Program-made: the position numbers and the translations under genes
Shown here: positions 1 through 8,736 of the stretch, piece by piece
Layout: the number at the start of each line of letters is the position of its first letter
Position numbering within the stretch: position 1 is the stretch's first letter
The notes under the pieces: generated by a model
Databases searched by the model: none
What the model was told of the DNA's origin: nothing
Seen by the model: only the letters and a program-made list of their open reading frames with translations
Source of the DNA: Clostridium sp. AM34-11AC
GTDB lineage: Bacteria > Bacillota > Clostridia > Lachnospirales > Lachnospiraceae
Direction: 5' to 3'
DNA length: 64,000 bases
Assembly: GCF_003435375.1 (NCBI RefSeq)
Contig: NZ_QWGL01000012.1
Location: 1 to 64,000 of the forward strand

Positions 1-30
1 CAAGAGAGCGCCGCAGGCGGTCTTTCCTAT

Positions 31-67
31 AAAGTAAAAAATAGGGACACTCTTTCAAGTATCCCTA
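31..67 (-). terminator. Intrinsic terminator downstream of rlmD
   Basis: On the minus strand a 10-bp stem (positions 67-58 pairing with 51-42, one G-T pair) with a 6-nt loop is followed by TTTTTT at 41-36. It lies about 185 bases after the rlmD stop. The bases between it and rlmD hold no convincing gene. Confidence 0.75.
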
Positions 68-249
68 CGTTCTATCAACATATCTGATAGTTCTCTATTT
101 ACTTTCATATTCAGAATTATTTGTGTTCCCACAACCGAGGTCTAATGCCACAACAACCGTTACCTTCCTCACAAGCTCTTTTTCCTTGTGATTTTCAGCA
201 ATCCTGTTGAAGCTGAAAAACTCTACAAAGTGCGTAAATTCAAGGATTT

Positions 250-1800
250 CTACATATCCTTTCTGTGTAGTCCTACCACAGTCTCCACATGGCTGGTGGC
301 CGGGAACTGGTCCACAGCCCATGCCTTCTCCGCCCTATACCCTTTCTTCTTAAAATACGCCAGATCTCTCGCCAGCGTCTCTGGATTGCAGGACACATAG
401 ACCACGCGGTCCGGATTCAAGATCGCTACAGCATCCATGAATTCTTCTGTGCTTCCGCTTCTCGGCGGATCCATAAATACCACATCGGCATGAGCGTTCT
501 GGGAGGCCATCTGGACCATGAATTTTCCGGCATCGTTGTTGTAGAAGCGGATGTTTTTCTCGCCGTTTGCCTTCGCGTTTGTTACGGCATCCCGGACGGC
601 ATCCTTGTTTAACTCGACGCCAATGACTTCCTTCGCGGCAGACGCTGCGACGATTCCGATGGTTCCGATTCCGCAGTAGGCGTCAACAACGGTCTCTTTT
701 CCGGTGAGTCCTGCTGCCTCGATCGCCAGGTTGTAGAGTTTCTCCGTCTGAACCGGGTTGATCTGGTAGAAGGATTTTGAGGAGATCCGGAATTTCTTGC
801 CACAGAGGACATCGACAATAAATCCAGGTCCGTAAAGCACATGTTCCTTTTCCCCAAGGACCATGCTGGTGTCACGTCCATTCACATTCTGCACTACGGT
901 CGTGATCTCCGGGTGAATCTTTCGGAGCGCCTTCACGAAGTTGTTCTTCGACGGGAACACTGGGGATGCGGTAATCAGGACTACCATGATCTCCCCTGTG
1001 GCATGGGCGGTGCGCACCAGGACATGGCGCAGGAAGCCGTATCCGGTATCCTCATCGAATACCTTCATTTTGAAGGATGGAAGAAGTTCACGGATCGTTC
1101 CGATGATCTCATCCGCCTTTTTGTTCTCGATCAGGCATGTCTCCACCGGGAGAACCGTGTGGGTTCCCTCTTTGTATACGCCGGAGATGATACGGCCTTT
1201 CCTGTCGCGGGCCATGACTGCATGGACCTTGTTCCGGTAATGGAACGGGTCGTCCATGCCGATGATCTCCTCAACCCTGCAGAACGGGCGGAGAAGATCA
1301 GAAACCTCTTTCTTTTTGTGCTCTAACTGCTTCTCATATGGCATATCCAGATACTGACAGCCGCCACAGGTCTTGAAATGTGGACAGAGGGATTTTTTCC
1401 GCTCTGTTTTTGCTTCTGCCTGGACAGATGCATTTTTTCCTCGAACATGTGCTGTTTTGCGGTCATCCTGGCGTTTCGCTGCGGATACCGCCTTCTTTTT
1501 ATCACCAGCGTTCATGTTTTTCTCCCCTGTATGATTCCATGCTCCGCCATACTTCTTTTCTAATTTTTCATCAATGTATCCCAGCTTTTTTTCTACACTT
1601 TTATCCTGATTTCCGTAGTTTCTTCCGTTTCTTTTCTCTGTACCGCTGACGAAATTCTGCGTTTCTTTTCTTCCGCTATTTCTTTCGGTCTTCCCGTTCA
1701 CATCTCTTCCATTATTCCCGTTTCTGCCAGCGTTCTCTTTCTTCCAGTTCTTCTTTCCCTTATCACCGCCACTTTTAAACTTCTTTTCCCTGTATTCCAT
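250..1800 (-). CDS. rlmD: 23S rRNA (uracil-C5)-methyltransferase, RlmD/RumA family, with long basic N-terminal arm
   Basis: SAM-dependent methyltransferase of the TrmA/RumA family, expected to make 5-methyluridine in 23S rRNA; the exact base is not provable here. Visible are the iron-sulfur cysteine cluster CPHFKTCGGC (residues 129-138), the SAM loop DAYCGIGTIG and the catalytic segment VSCNPETLARD. ATG at 1800 is preferred because GGAG lies just upstream; an upstream in-frame start at 1905 lacks one. The protein is 516 aa, longer than the usual 450 or so, because residues 1-125 form a Lys/Arg/Gly/Asn-rich, low-complexity arm where many relatives carry a TRAM domain. The 3' end encodes SHVETVV, a segment known as an integration target for mobile elements. 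Family assignment is secure. Confidence 0.93.
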   Translation of the reverse strand: MEYREKKFKSGGDKGKKNWKKENAGRNGNNGRDVNGKTERNSGRKETQNFVSGTEKRNGRNYGNQDKSVEKKLGYIDEKLEKKYGGAWNHTGEKNMNAGDKKKAVSAAKRQDDRKTAHVRGKNASVQAEAKTERKKSLCPHFKTCGGCQYLDMPYEKQLEHKKKEVSDLLRPFCRVEEIIGMDDPFHYRNKVHAVMARDRKGRIISGVYKEGTHTVLPVETCLIENKKADEIIGTIRELLPSFKMKVFDEDTGYGFLRHVLVRTAHATGEIMVVLITASPVFPSKNNFVKALRKIHPEITTVVQNVNGRDTSMVLGEKEHVLYGPGFIVDVLCGKKFRISSKSFYQINPVQTEKLYNLAIEAAGLTGKETVVDAYCGIGTIGIVAASAAKEVIGVELNKDAVRDAVTNAKANGEKNIRFYNNDAGKFMVQMASQNAHADVVFMDPPRSGSTEEFMDAVAILNPDRVVYVSCNPETLARDLAYFKKKGYRAEKAWAVDQFPATSHVETVVGLHRKDM

Positions 1801-2099
1801 AATAAATATTTCTCCATTCTTATCTGAAACATTCCGCTTGATTCCCGGAATGCGGATGATTATAATAACACATAAAGTATAGCGTTTTTTCCCGGAATAT
1901 TCCACTGAAACTTTTTATCTGGGACAATTCCGGCCGTTATACACAGTTGGGCATTTTCTGAGCTGAAATACCGCATGATACATGCAGATTTTGCCGGCTT
2001 AGAATGCAAAGCATCAGTAAAACCAGTTGTAACTGTTCCTCACATTTTCAAGAAAGGACGCAGCATCTGGACACTCCAGACACTGCCGAAAAACAAATC

Positions 2100-2666
2100 A
2101 TGAATAATGAATCCAATACCCCTGTTGCCGAATCCGGACGCCCGAAGGACGTCACTGGACGAATCGAGACCGAAATCCGCACCTACGATCTCCTGGACTC
2201 CTTAAATATTCCCTACATGCGCTTTGACCATGAGGCCGCATTCACCATCGACGCATGCAACGGTGCCGACGAAGTCCTTGGGATCCATATCTGCAAGAAC
2301 CTCTTCCTCTGCAACGCCCAGAAGACGAAATTCTACCTTCTCCTGATGCCTGGACATAAGAAATTCAAGACGAAGGTTCTCTCCAAACAGATCGGTTCCG
2401 CGAGACTTTCTTTTGCGGACGATGACCATATGAAGGAATATCTCGGCCTGACTCCCGGATCTGTCAGCATCATGGGACTCATGAATGACCCGGAGAACCA
2501 TGTAAAGCTTCTGATCGATTCTGACGTCTTAAAGGACGAATATTTCGGCTGCCATCCGTGTATCAACACCACAAGCATGAAGCTCAAAACGTCCGATATC
2601 ATGGAGAAATTTCTCCCGGCTGTTCATCACGAGCCGACGATCGTGGATCTTCCATGGGAGGAATAA
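2100..2666 (+). CDS. Prolyl-tRNA editing protein (YbaK/ProX/PrdX family)
   Basis: Single YbaK-type deacylase domain (about residues 20-175 of 188) of the PrdX/ProXp-ala branch, which clears mischarged Ala-tRNA(Pro) in trans. Family-like segments include CKNLFLCNAQKTKFYLLLMPG and the C-terminal FGCHPCINTTSMKL. The ORF is open from ATG 2004, but its first 32 residues look non-coding and have no ribosome site. ATG 2100 is the next ATG; a good AAGGA at 2053-2057 actually points to an in-frame CTG at 2067, so the true start is unsettled. It stands alone, with a repeat element and then a terminator downstream. Confidence 0.85.
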   Translation: MNNESNTPVAESGRPKDVTGRIETEIRTYDLLDSLNIPYMRFDHEAAFTIDACNGADEVLGIHICKNLFLCNAQKTKFYLLLMPGHKKFKTKVLSKQIGSARLSFADDDHMKEYLGLTPGSVSIMGLMNDPENHVKLLIDSDVLKDEYFGCHPCINTTSMKLKTSDIMEKFLPAVHHEPTIVDLPWEE

Positions 2667-2758
2667 AAACAGCGTTTTCCACCAATCATCGTAAGTACCA
2701 GTTTTCCCACACGCTAAAGTCACCTGTAGAATCCATTAACAGGAATTATTTTTAAATG

Positions 2759-2891
2759 GTAACTATTCAGTACCTTCATAGTTACGTGCAAAAATCCATT
2801 CCAGATCAGCTTCGCTGATGGGATTTTTGCCTTCCAGCCTATGTTTTCTTACGGTCAGCGCAGCAAGTGCGCAGACCTACTGAACAGTTAC
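2759..2891 (+). mobile_element. Miniature inverted-repeat element, copy A (full length, 133 bp)
   Basis: Ends GTAACTATTCAG and CTGAACAGTTAC are inverted copies. The element is flanked by a perfect 8-bp direct repeat TTTAAATG (2751-2758 and 2892-2899), a target-site duplication. Inside are hairpin 1 (AAAAATCC...GGATTTTT around ATCAGC-TTC-GCTGAT) and hairpin 2 (GGTCAGCGCA...TGCGCAGACC). There is no coding capacity. It lies between the convergent prolyl-tRNA editing and lysozyme genes. Confidence 0.9.
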
Positions 2892-2907
2892 TTTAAATGT
2901 ATATCTA

Positions 2908-2967
2908 CAAAAAGAAGAACAGGAACGCAGATCTCATCAAGAGACCGCGTCCCCGTTCTTCTTTTTT
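2908..2967. terminator. Bidirectional terminator between convergent genes
   Basis: Inverted repeat AAAAAGAAGAAC ... GTTCTTCTTTTTT with further imperfect pairing inside. The A-tract and T-tract make it usable for both the upstream plus-strand gene and the GH25 gene on the minus strand. Confidence 0.8.
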
Positions 2968-3092
2968 ATCCTTTATTCTATCCTGAAACCTTTATCCGCT
3001 CACTGCGCATTTCCGCAGAAAACGTACCATTTTCCCGGCCGTCAGTATCCAAAATGTGCTGATCTGCCGCCCGTTCCCCGGAAGCTCCGGTT

Positions 3093-4106
3093 TTACTGCA
3101 TCACACCATTCGCATCAAACGTATAGCCGACGCCATCGATCGTCATCGTCGTGCCTGTCACCATAGCACCTAACTCAGACGGATCCAGATAATACCAGTA
3201 TCCATCCGGATTGATCCAGCCGCTCATTCTTCCGCCGTCACGGTAGAAGTACCATTTGCCGCTCTCATTCTTCCACTCACCGGTATCCACCGCGGTTCCC
3301 TTAGTGGCTTTCGGAGCGTAATCCTTGTAGGCGAATTCCAGGCATACATTTCCGTTGATTCCATTTACATGTCCCTTATCCGTACACTGCCAGATCGTGC
3401 GGCCTTCGTATGTACCGTCCGCGCCGTATCTCGCAAGCCAGATATCATAGTGGATCTGCTTTGTGTCCATCTCGGTCGTAAATTTGCTGTAGTCACTGTA
3501 GACGATCGGTGTGTAGCCTGCCGCAACGATCGTATCACAGAATGCGTTTACCACATCCGTGAGTTCCTGGACCGAAAGCTCCAGGATATATTTTGACTCT
3601 ACATCCACAGCGATCGGGTACTTTACATTGTATCCGGATACTTTTTCTACAGCATATTTTGCAGCCGCCTTCGCTTCCTCCACAGTTTTCGTCTGAAGAT
3701 AAACATACGGAGCTGCCTGAACTCCGTTGTCCAAAGCACCCTTCATATTTTTCTCATAATTCGGATCCATGGTGTAACCACCCTCATATCCGTAAGACAT
3801 CATCTTAATAAAGGCGAATGATATATCATCTGCCGCAACCTTCGCCCAGTCGATATCTCCCTGCCATTTTGCAACACTGATGCCGCGGAGAAGCGCTCCC
3901 TCTATTGTTTTTCCATTATTATCCACATAAACACCATTTACCTTTTTCCATGCATTTGCAGGATCCGTTACACTGGTATCCGTGGATGCCTTATTCTGCT
4001 CATCATAACCTGGTCCGATCTCATCCGCAAACGCGGTAAAACTGCCCTGTGTGATCATTAGCGCCGCGAGGACTGCTGCCATATATCGAAATTTTTTCTG
4101 AAACAT
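3093..4106 (-). CDS. Secreted GH25 muramidase (lysozyme) with wall-binding repeats
   Basis: 337 aa. An N-terminal signal peptide (MFQKKFRYMAAVLAAL... ending near FADE) is followed by a glycoside hydrolase 25 domain (about residues 70-265) with the acidic DVES motif and the family end WQCTDKGHVNGINGN. The C-terminal 60 residues hold cell-wall-binding repeats (GKWYFYRDGGRMSGW, GYWYYLDPSELG). It should cleave the glycan strand of peptidoglycan outside the cell. The start is the Met of the signal peptide, which has AAAGGCGGGA upstream; the ORF itself is open to 4175. Confidence 0.9.
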   Translation of the reverse strand: MFQKKFRYMAAVLAALMITQGSFTAFADEIGPGYDEQNKASTDTSVTDPANAWKKVNGVYVDNNGKTIEGALLRGISVAKWQGDIDWAKVAADDISFAFIKMMSYGYEGGYTMDPNYEKNMKGALDNGVQAAPYVYLQTKTVEEAKAAAKYAVEKVSGYNVKYPIAVDVESKYILELSVQELTDVVNAFCDTIVAAGYTPIVYSDYSKFTTEMDTKQIHYDIWLARYGADGTYEGRTIWQCTDKGHVNGINGNVCLEFAYKDYAPKATKGTAVDTGEWKNESGKWYFYRDGGRMSGWINPDGYWYYLDPSELGAMVTGTTMTIDGVGYTFDANGVMQ

Positions 4107-4184
4107 TCTGATCCCGCCTTTCTTTTCTGCCCGTGTTTTATTTCTTAAATATTTTCCATCTTCAAAACTGCACAAGAAACCGTT

Positions 4185-4211
4185 GTAACTATAAAGATGC
4201 TGAACGACTAC
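4185..4211. mobile_element. 27-bp solo derivative of the miniature element (diverged)
   Basis: GTAACTATAAAG...CGACTAC matches the reverse complement of the 27-bp left end of the family at 20 of 27 positions. It is flanked by AAACCGTT (4177-4184) and AAACAGTT (4212-4219), which agree at 7 of 8 positions, as expected for an old target-site duplication. It lies about 80 bp upstream of the GH25 start. Confidence 0.55.
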
Positions 4212-4365
4212 AAACAGTTTTCTTTAAGTCTTCACAAGTATACTACAATTTCCCTCTTTTTTTATTAAGAACTTCTTACATTTTCGTTGTCACACCTCTA
4301 AGACTTTGTGGCAAAATTTCGTCCAGGATAAAAGTCGCCAGTTTCCGGACAGCCTTCCCTGTGCC

Positions 4366-4400
4366 GCAAAAACAAAAGAACCCTTGAAAACCAAGGGTTC
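4366..4400 (-). terminator. Terminator of the tRNA-Ser gene
   Basis: On the minus strand GAACCCTTG-GTTTT-CAAGGGTTC is followed by TTTTGTTTTTG. It begins a few bases after the tRNA 3' end. Confidence 0.85.
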
Positions 4401-4405
4401 CGGAG

Positions 4406-4495
4406 CGGAGACGGAGGGATTCGAACCCTCGTACCGGGATGAACCGATAAACGCATTTCGAGTGCGCCGCGTTACGGCCGCTTCGCTACGTCTCC
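4406..4495 (-). tRNA. tRNA-Ser (anticodon CGA)
   Basis: 90-nt cloverleaf. The acceptor arms GGAGACG and CGTCTCC pair. The anticodon loop is CTCGAAA (anticodon CGA, reading UCG), a long variable arm typical of class II tRNA is present, and the T arm contains GGTTCGAATCC. The discriminator base is G and the CCA end is not encoded. Confidence 0.95.
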
Positions 4496-4646
4496 AGGAT
4501 GTCTGCCTCTTTAAAAAGGCAGACTATATATTATTATACATATTTTTTGAGATTTGTATAGAGAAATCACAAAATAATTTTCACCAGTTTGCTCTTGCGT
4601 CGGTTTTCATGCACATGAAAACACGAAGATAGCAGGCATCAATCCA

Positions 4647-5714
4647 CTAATTCCCCTCCGCAAAATAAGCATCCACTGCTCCGGCGATCCCGCTCGCGAT
4701 TTTCCCCTGGTAGCCGTCATCCTGCAGCCAGGTATCCTCATCAGGATTGCTTAAAAATCCCATTTCAAACACACAGACCGGAATCTCGCACCAGTTGATA
4801 TCGGAGGAGCTGTCCGTCTCCTGGACACCGCGGTTTTTCGTGCCTGTGGTGCCGCAGACGGTGTCAACGATCTTCTTGGAAAGATTATAGCTCTTGTCGT
4901 GAAGACTGGCGTTATAAGGATTCTGGGCCGTCATGCAGGTGGACAGTGCGCCGTAGACGCTGGAGTTATCCATAGAATCGGCATGAAGACGGATCAGGAT
5001 ATCCGCTCCGCTCTTGTTTGCCGCCACAGACCGCTCCGCGCTGCTCATATTCACATCATGGCTCGTGCGGATCATGACGACATGATAGCCGCGGTTTATA
5101 AGCTCTTTTTCCAGCTTTTTCGCCACTGTCAGCGTCACCTCGTACTCCGGGACTCCGCTGGATGTCCCCACCGCGCCTTCCGGCATCTTTGCCTTCATGG
5201 TCGTGGAGGACGGGCCGATAGGCTCTTTTGAGGTGTTCGCCTTTGCCTGATGTCCCGCGTCGATGGCAACGGTGTGACCGTTAAACGGGATCTCCGGCGC
5301 AGTCTCAGCATCATCGCTCGCAGCCGCTGTGTACGCCGCCGCAGCCGCCTCTCTCGCGGCCTCAACGCTCTCTGCCTCGGACATCTCTGAGGACAGTTCT
5401 TCTGATTCTGAAGCTGCTTCCGCCAGTTCTGAACTCTCAGAAGCCACATCACCACCCTCTGGATCTGCGCTTAGCGGTTCCCCGGCAGCTTCTCCGAGCA
5501 CCTGCACGTCCGCATCCCCGGATCCGGAAGATCCTGTATCCGTGCTTTCTGCCGCAAGGTCTGCACCATTCTCGGACATTTCAGACGCCGTCTCACTGCT
5601 CAGATCCACCGCCTCATATTTCCTCGTCCCATTGCATCCGGTAAGCACCAGCGCGAAAAAGACCGCAGAAACAAGGAATCGGAGGAGTCCGTTTCCCTTT
5701 TTCATCCTGCTCAT
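4647..5714 (-). CDS. N-acetylmuramoyl-L-alanine amidase lipoprotein (Amidase_3)
   Basis: 355 aa. A lipoprotein signal with lipobox LTGC (Cys27) and a 110-residue linker rich in Ser, Glu and Ala precede a zinc amidase domain (about residues 150-352). Its motifs are VAIDAGHQ (zinc His155), RTSHD, RLHADS (zinc His) and [13 protein letters not shown] (Glu). It cleaves the amide bond between MurNAc and the stem peptide. The ATG at 5714 overlaps the mnmA stop (ATGA), and the ribosome site GGAGGAGGA lies inside mnmA, so translation is coupled. The acidic linker is longer than usual but otherwise unremarkable. Confidence 0.92.
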   Translation of the reverse strand: MSRMKKGNGLLRFLVSAVFFALVLTGCNGTRKYEAVDLSSETASEMSENGADLAAESTDTGSSGSGDADVQVLGEAAGEPLSADPEGGDVASESSELAEAASESEELSSEMSEAESVEAAREAAAAAYTAAASDDAETAPEIPFNGHTVAIDAGHQAKANTSKEPIGPSSTTMKAKMPEGAVGTSSGVPEYEVTLTVAKKLEKELINRGYHVVMIRTSHDVNMSSAERSVAANKSGADILIRLHADSMDNSSVYGALSTCMTAQNPYNASLHDKSYNLSKKIVDTVCGTTGTKNRGVQETDSSSDINWCEIPVCVFEMGFLSNPDEDTWLQDDGYQGKIASGIAGAVDAYFAEGN

Positions 5715-6787
5715 AGGATCGTTCCTCCTCCGACTACGCATTCATCCTCATAAAATACAACTGCCTGTCCCGGCGTAATCGCACGCTGCGGTTCCTTAAA
5801 CTGGCACTCCACCGTTCCATCCGGGAGTTCCCTGATGATACAAGGGGATCCCTTGTGGCTGTAGCGGATCTTCGCGAGAACCTCTTTCTCCTCTCCATGA
5901 AGACCGTCGATCGCCATCCAGTTCACATCCCTGCAGATCAGATGATCGGAAAACACATCATTTCCCTCGCCGATGACGACCTCGTTGGTCTCCGGACGGA
6001 TCCCTGTGACAAACACCGGATGTCCCATCGCAAGGTTCAAGCCCTTTCTCTGTCCGACGGTGTAGTGGGTGATTCCCTTATGTTTTCCGAGGATCACGCC
6101 GTTTTTGTCCACAAAGTTTCCGTATCCCGGAACATCGGACGCCTCGCGCTCGATAAATCCGGCATAATCGTTATCCGGCACAAAGCAGATCTCCATGCTG
6201 TCCTTCTTCTTTGCCACAGTGAGACCACGGTCCTCGGCGATCTTTCGCACCTCATCCTTCGCGTAATCACCGATGGGCATCAACGTCTTGGAAAGCTGGA
6301 ACTGGGTCAGGTTGTAGAGCGCGTAGGTCTGGTCCTTCGCCGCCGTCACGGAATTGCGGATCGTGTAACGTCCGTTCGGCAGCTGGCTGATCCGGGCATA
6401 GTGACCGGTCGCAATATAATCAGCACCGATCTCCAGGCTGCGCTCCAAAAGTGCCTCCCATTTTACATAGCGGTTGCAGGCAATGCACGGATTCGGTGTC
6501 CGTCCGTGCAGATACTCCGCAACAAAATAATCAATGACATTCTTCTGGAATTCTTTCCGGAAGTTCATAACATAGTAGGGAATTCCAAGGGTCCACGCGA
6601 CACGTCTCGCATCCTCCACCGCACTGAGTCCGCAGCATCCGCCGTTTTCCTCAACCGTACAGGAATCCTCTTCCTGCCAGATCTGCATGGTGACCCCGAT
6701 CACGTCGTATCCCTGTTCCTTCAAAAGGCAGGCAGCAACCGATGAATCCACGCCTCCGGACATTCCTACCACGACTTTTTTCTTCAT
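5711..6787 (-). CDS. mnmA: tRNA-specific 2-thiouridylase MnmA
   Basis: 358 aa, the normal family length. It thiolates U34 of Lys, Glu and Gln tRNAs. The ATP pyrophosphatase P-loop SGGVDSS lies at residues 10-16. The catalytic cysteines are in PNPCIACN and ICFV, and the C-terminal beta-barrel domain is complete (ending VVGGGTIL). The start overlaps the iscU stop by one base (TAATG). In the run nifS-iscU-mnmA, the cysteine desulfurase upstream is the obvious sulfur source, an arrangement known in Firmicutes. Confidence 0.97.
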   Translation of the reverse strand: MKKKVVVGMSGGVDSSVAACLLKEQGYDVIGVTMQIWQEEDSCTVEENGGCCGLSAVEDARRVAWTLGIPYYVMNFRKEFQKNVIDYFVAEYLHGRTPNPCIACNRYVKWEALLERSLEIGADYIATGHYARISQLPNGRYTIRNSVTAAKDQTYALYNLTQFQLSKTLMPIGDYAKDEVRKIAEDRGLTVAKKKDSMEICFVPDNDYAGFIEREASDVPGYGNFVDKNGVILGKHKGITHYTVGQRKGLNLAMGHPVFVTGIRPETNEVVIGEGNDVFSDHLICRDVNWMAIDGLHGEEKEVLAKIRYSHKGSPCIIRELPDGTVECQFKEPQRAITPGQAVVFYEDECVVGGGTIL

Positions 6788-7227
6788 TAATATTCCTCGT
6801 CCTCTTCATGCTCACTGATATCGGACACTGGCTTCTGTAAGCCTTTGATCTCGATATGGTGCTTTTCTGCATAATCCCAGAGTGCTGCATGGATCGCTTC
6901 CTCTGCAAGCAGGGAGCAGTGAACCTTTACCGGCGGAAGTCCGTCAAGTGCTTCCATAACTGCCTTATTGGTTACTTCCATCGCTTCCTCGATCGTCTTT
7001 CCCATTACCATCTCTGTCGCCATGCTGCTTGTAGCAACTGCAGCGCCGCAGCCGAAGGTTTTGAACTTGCAGTCACGGATGATGTGGCTCTCGTCATCGA
7101 TATCGAGATAGATTCTCATGATATCGCCGCATTTTGCGTTTCCGACAGTACCTACGCCGCTGGCGTCCTCAATTTCTCCCATGTTTCTTGGGTGCTGGAA
7201 ATGGTCCATTACTTTCTCTGAATACAT
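6787..7227 (-). CDS. iscU: Iron-sulfur cluster scaffold protein IscU/NifU N-terminal type
   Basis: 146 aa. Scaffold on which sulfur from NifS and iron are assembled into clusters. The three ligand cysteines are visible: [15 protein letters not shown] and [10 protein letters not shown], the last with the partner-binding region. The C-terminus is acidic. It lies 11 bp after nifS and overlaps mnmA by one base, with AGAGG before the ATG. The short C-terminus distinguishes it from full NifU. Confidence 0.95.
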   Translation of the reverse strand: MYSEKVMDHFQHPRNMGEIEDASGVGTVGNAKCGDIMRIYLDIDDESHIIRDCKFKTFGCGAAVATSSMATEMVMGKTIEEAMEVTNKAVMEALDGLPPVKVHCSLLAEEAIHAALWDYAEKHHIEIKGLQKPVSDISEHEEDEEY

Positions 7228-7238
7228 TATTTTTCCTC

Positions 7239-8423
7239 TTACTTTCTGTTCTTCTTAATGAAATCCTCATAGAGTGGGGACATTGCGCGAAGCTTCTCCA
7301 CGATCTTCTTAAGGCAGTCTACAGTATAGTCGATCTCTTCCTTCGTTGTCTCCTCGCTTAAGGTAAGACGTAAGGATCCGTGCGCGATCTCGTGCGGAAG
7401 TCCGATGGCTAAGAGCACATGGGACGGGTCCAGGGAACCGGATGTGCATGCGGAGCCGCTGGATCCGCAGATTCCGTCCATGTCCAGCATGATGAGTAAG
7501 GACTCACCCTCGATGAACTGGAACGCGAAGTTTGCGTTGTTGGAGAGACGGTTCGTGCGGTGACCATTTAAACGTGTGTATGGGATCTCGTCCATGACAC
7601 GGCCGATCATATAATCACGGAGCTCTGTCTCTTTCTTTTTATTGTTCTCAAGCTCTGCCATCGCGATCTCGACAGCTTTCCCGAGACCGACGATTCCCGG
7701 CACATTCTCAGTTCCGGCACGGCGTTTTCTCTCCTGGGCACCGCCATGGATGAAGGAGCGGAGCTTTAAGCCTTTTCTGATGTAGAGGAAGCCGACTCCC
7801 TTCGGTCCGTGGAACTTGTGGCCACTGGCGCTTAACATGTCGATATGGTACTCATCCACATTGATCGGCTCATGGCAGAATGCCTGAACCGCGTCTGTGT
7901 GGAAGATGATCCCGTTCTCATGGGCGATCTCACCGATCTCCCTGATCGGCTGGATCGTTCCGATCTCGTTGTTGGCGAACATCACAGAGATCAGGATCGT
8001 ATCCGGGCGGATCGCTTTCTTCAACTCGTCGATGGAAACGGAGCCGTACTCGTCTACCGGGAGGTAGGTGATCTCATAGCCGCGCTTCTCGAGATACTCA
8101 CAGGTGTGAAGGATCGCGTGGTGCTCGATCTTTGTTGTGATGATGTGTTTTCCTTTGGACGCGTAAGCCTCCGCAGTCGCGATCAGAGCCCAGTTGTCGG
8201 ACTCGGAACCGCCATTTGTGAAGTAGATCTCATTGTCCTTTGCGCCGAGAGCGTTTGCTACAGTCTCTCTTGCTTTTGCGAGGGCTTCCTTGCACGGGGT
8301 GGAAAACTCATATACCGCGGAAGGGTTTCCGTAATATTCTGTATAAAACGGCAGCATGGCTTCCACGACTTCCGGACGTACCTTTGTCGTAGCCGCATTG
8401 TCGAGATAGATTACTTTCTTCAT
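7239..8423 (-). CDS. nifS: Cysteine desulfurase NifS/IscS
   Basis: 394 aa PLP enzyme that takes sulfur from L-cysteine. The PLP lysine lies in SASGHKFHGPKG and the persulfide cysteine in SGSACTSGS. Start MKKVIYLDNAATTK at 8423 with AAGGCGG upstream; the ORF runs open to 8495, but those residues have no support. First gene of nifS-iscU-mnmA-amidase, with its own promoter at 8561-8590 overlapped by a perfect dyad. Confidence 0.96.
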   Translation of the reverse strand: MKKVIYLDNAATTKVRPEVVEAMLPFYTEYYGNPSAVYEFSTPCKEALAKARETVANALGAKDNEIYFTNGGSESDNWALIATAEAYASKGKHIITTKIEHHAILHTCEYLEKRGYEITYLPVDEYGSVSIDELKKAIRPDTILISVMFANNEIGTIQPIREIGEIAHENGIIFHTDAVQAFCHEPINVDEYHIDMLSASGHKFHGPKGVGFLYIRKGLKLRSFIHGGAQERKRRAGTENVPGIVGLGKAVEIAMAELENNKKKETELRDYMIGRVMDEIPYTRLNGHRTNRLSNNANFAFQFIEGESLLIMLDMDGICGSSGSACTSGSLDPSHVLLAIGLPHEIAHGSLRLTLSEETTKEEIDYTVDCLKKIVEKLRAMSPLYEDFIKKNRK

Positions 8424-8560
8424 TGTTCCGCCTTTCTGTAAAGCTTGATCATCCAGTCTTGCTGTTATACCGCCGCAAGGCTGAACTGTTACCATTTATT
8501 TTATGCCATGACCCGAAAGTCAGCTCCCAAAAAGGCGCGGACAGGCCACAGATATCCTAC

Positions 8561-8590
8561 ATTATATACGAAACCGGTTGGGAATTTCAA
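8561..8590 (-). promoter_or_regulatory. Sigma-A promoter of nifS
   Basis: Minus strand TTGAAA (8590-8585), 18-bp spacer, TATAAT (8566-8561), about 140 bp before the nifS start. Confidence 0.75.
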
Positions 8591-8595
8591 CCGGT
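8573..8595. promoter_or_regulatory. Dyad operator candidate over the nifS -35 region
   Basis: Perfect inverted repeat ACCGGTTG (8573-8580) and CAACCGGT (8588-8595) with a 7-bp spacer, covering the -35 box. An Rrf2/IscR-type regulator is a natural candidate (one is encoded at 11625), but binding is inferred only. Confidence 0.5.
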
Positions 8596-8736
8596 AATCT
8601 TATGTTTTTTCAGAAATACACAGTAACTCGCTAAGTATTTAGGAAATCCCCGTATTTTCAGCGGTTTCGGCCGTCATATCCATCTCTTATTTCCACATAT
8701 ATATAACAGAATCCTTCTGCCTCAACGGAGCTGCCC

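Noticed and set aside
95-322. 75-residue minus-strand ORF overlapping the rlmD end
   Set aside because: Starts inside rlmD in another frame, no ribosome site, and no recognised similarity.
2029-2055. GTAACTGTTC near the prolyl-tRNA editing gene as another element copy
   Set aside because: Only the first ten bases match; no second end and no direct flanks.
8461-8492. CTGAACTGTTAC upstream of nifS as an element end
   Set aside because: The adjoining sequence does not follow the family and no 8-bp direct flanks are found.
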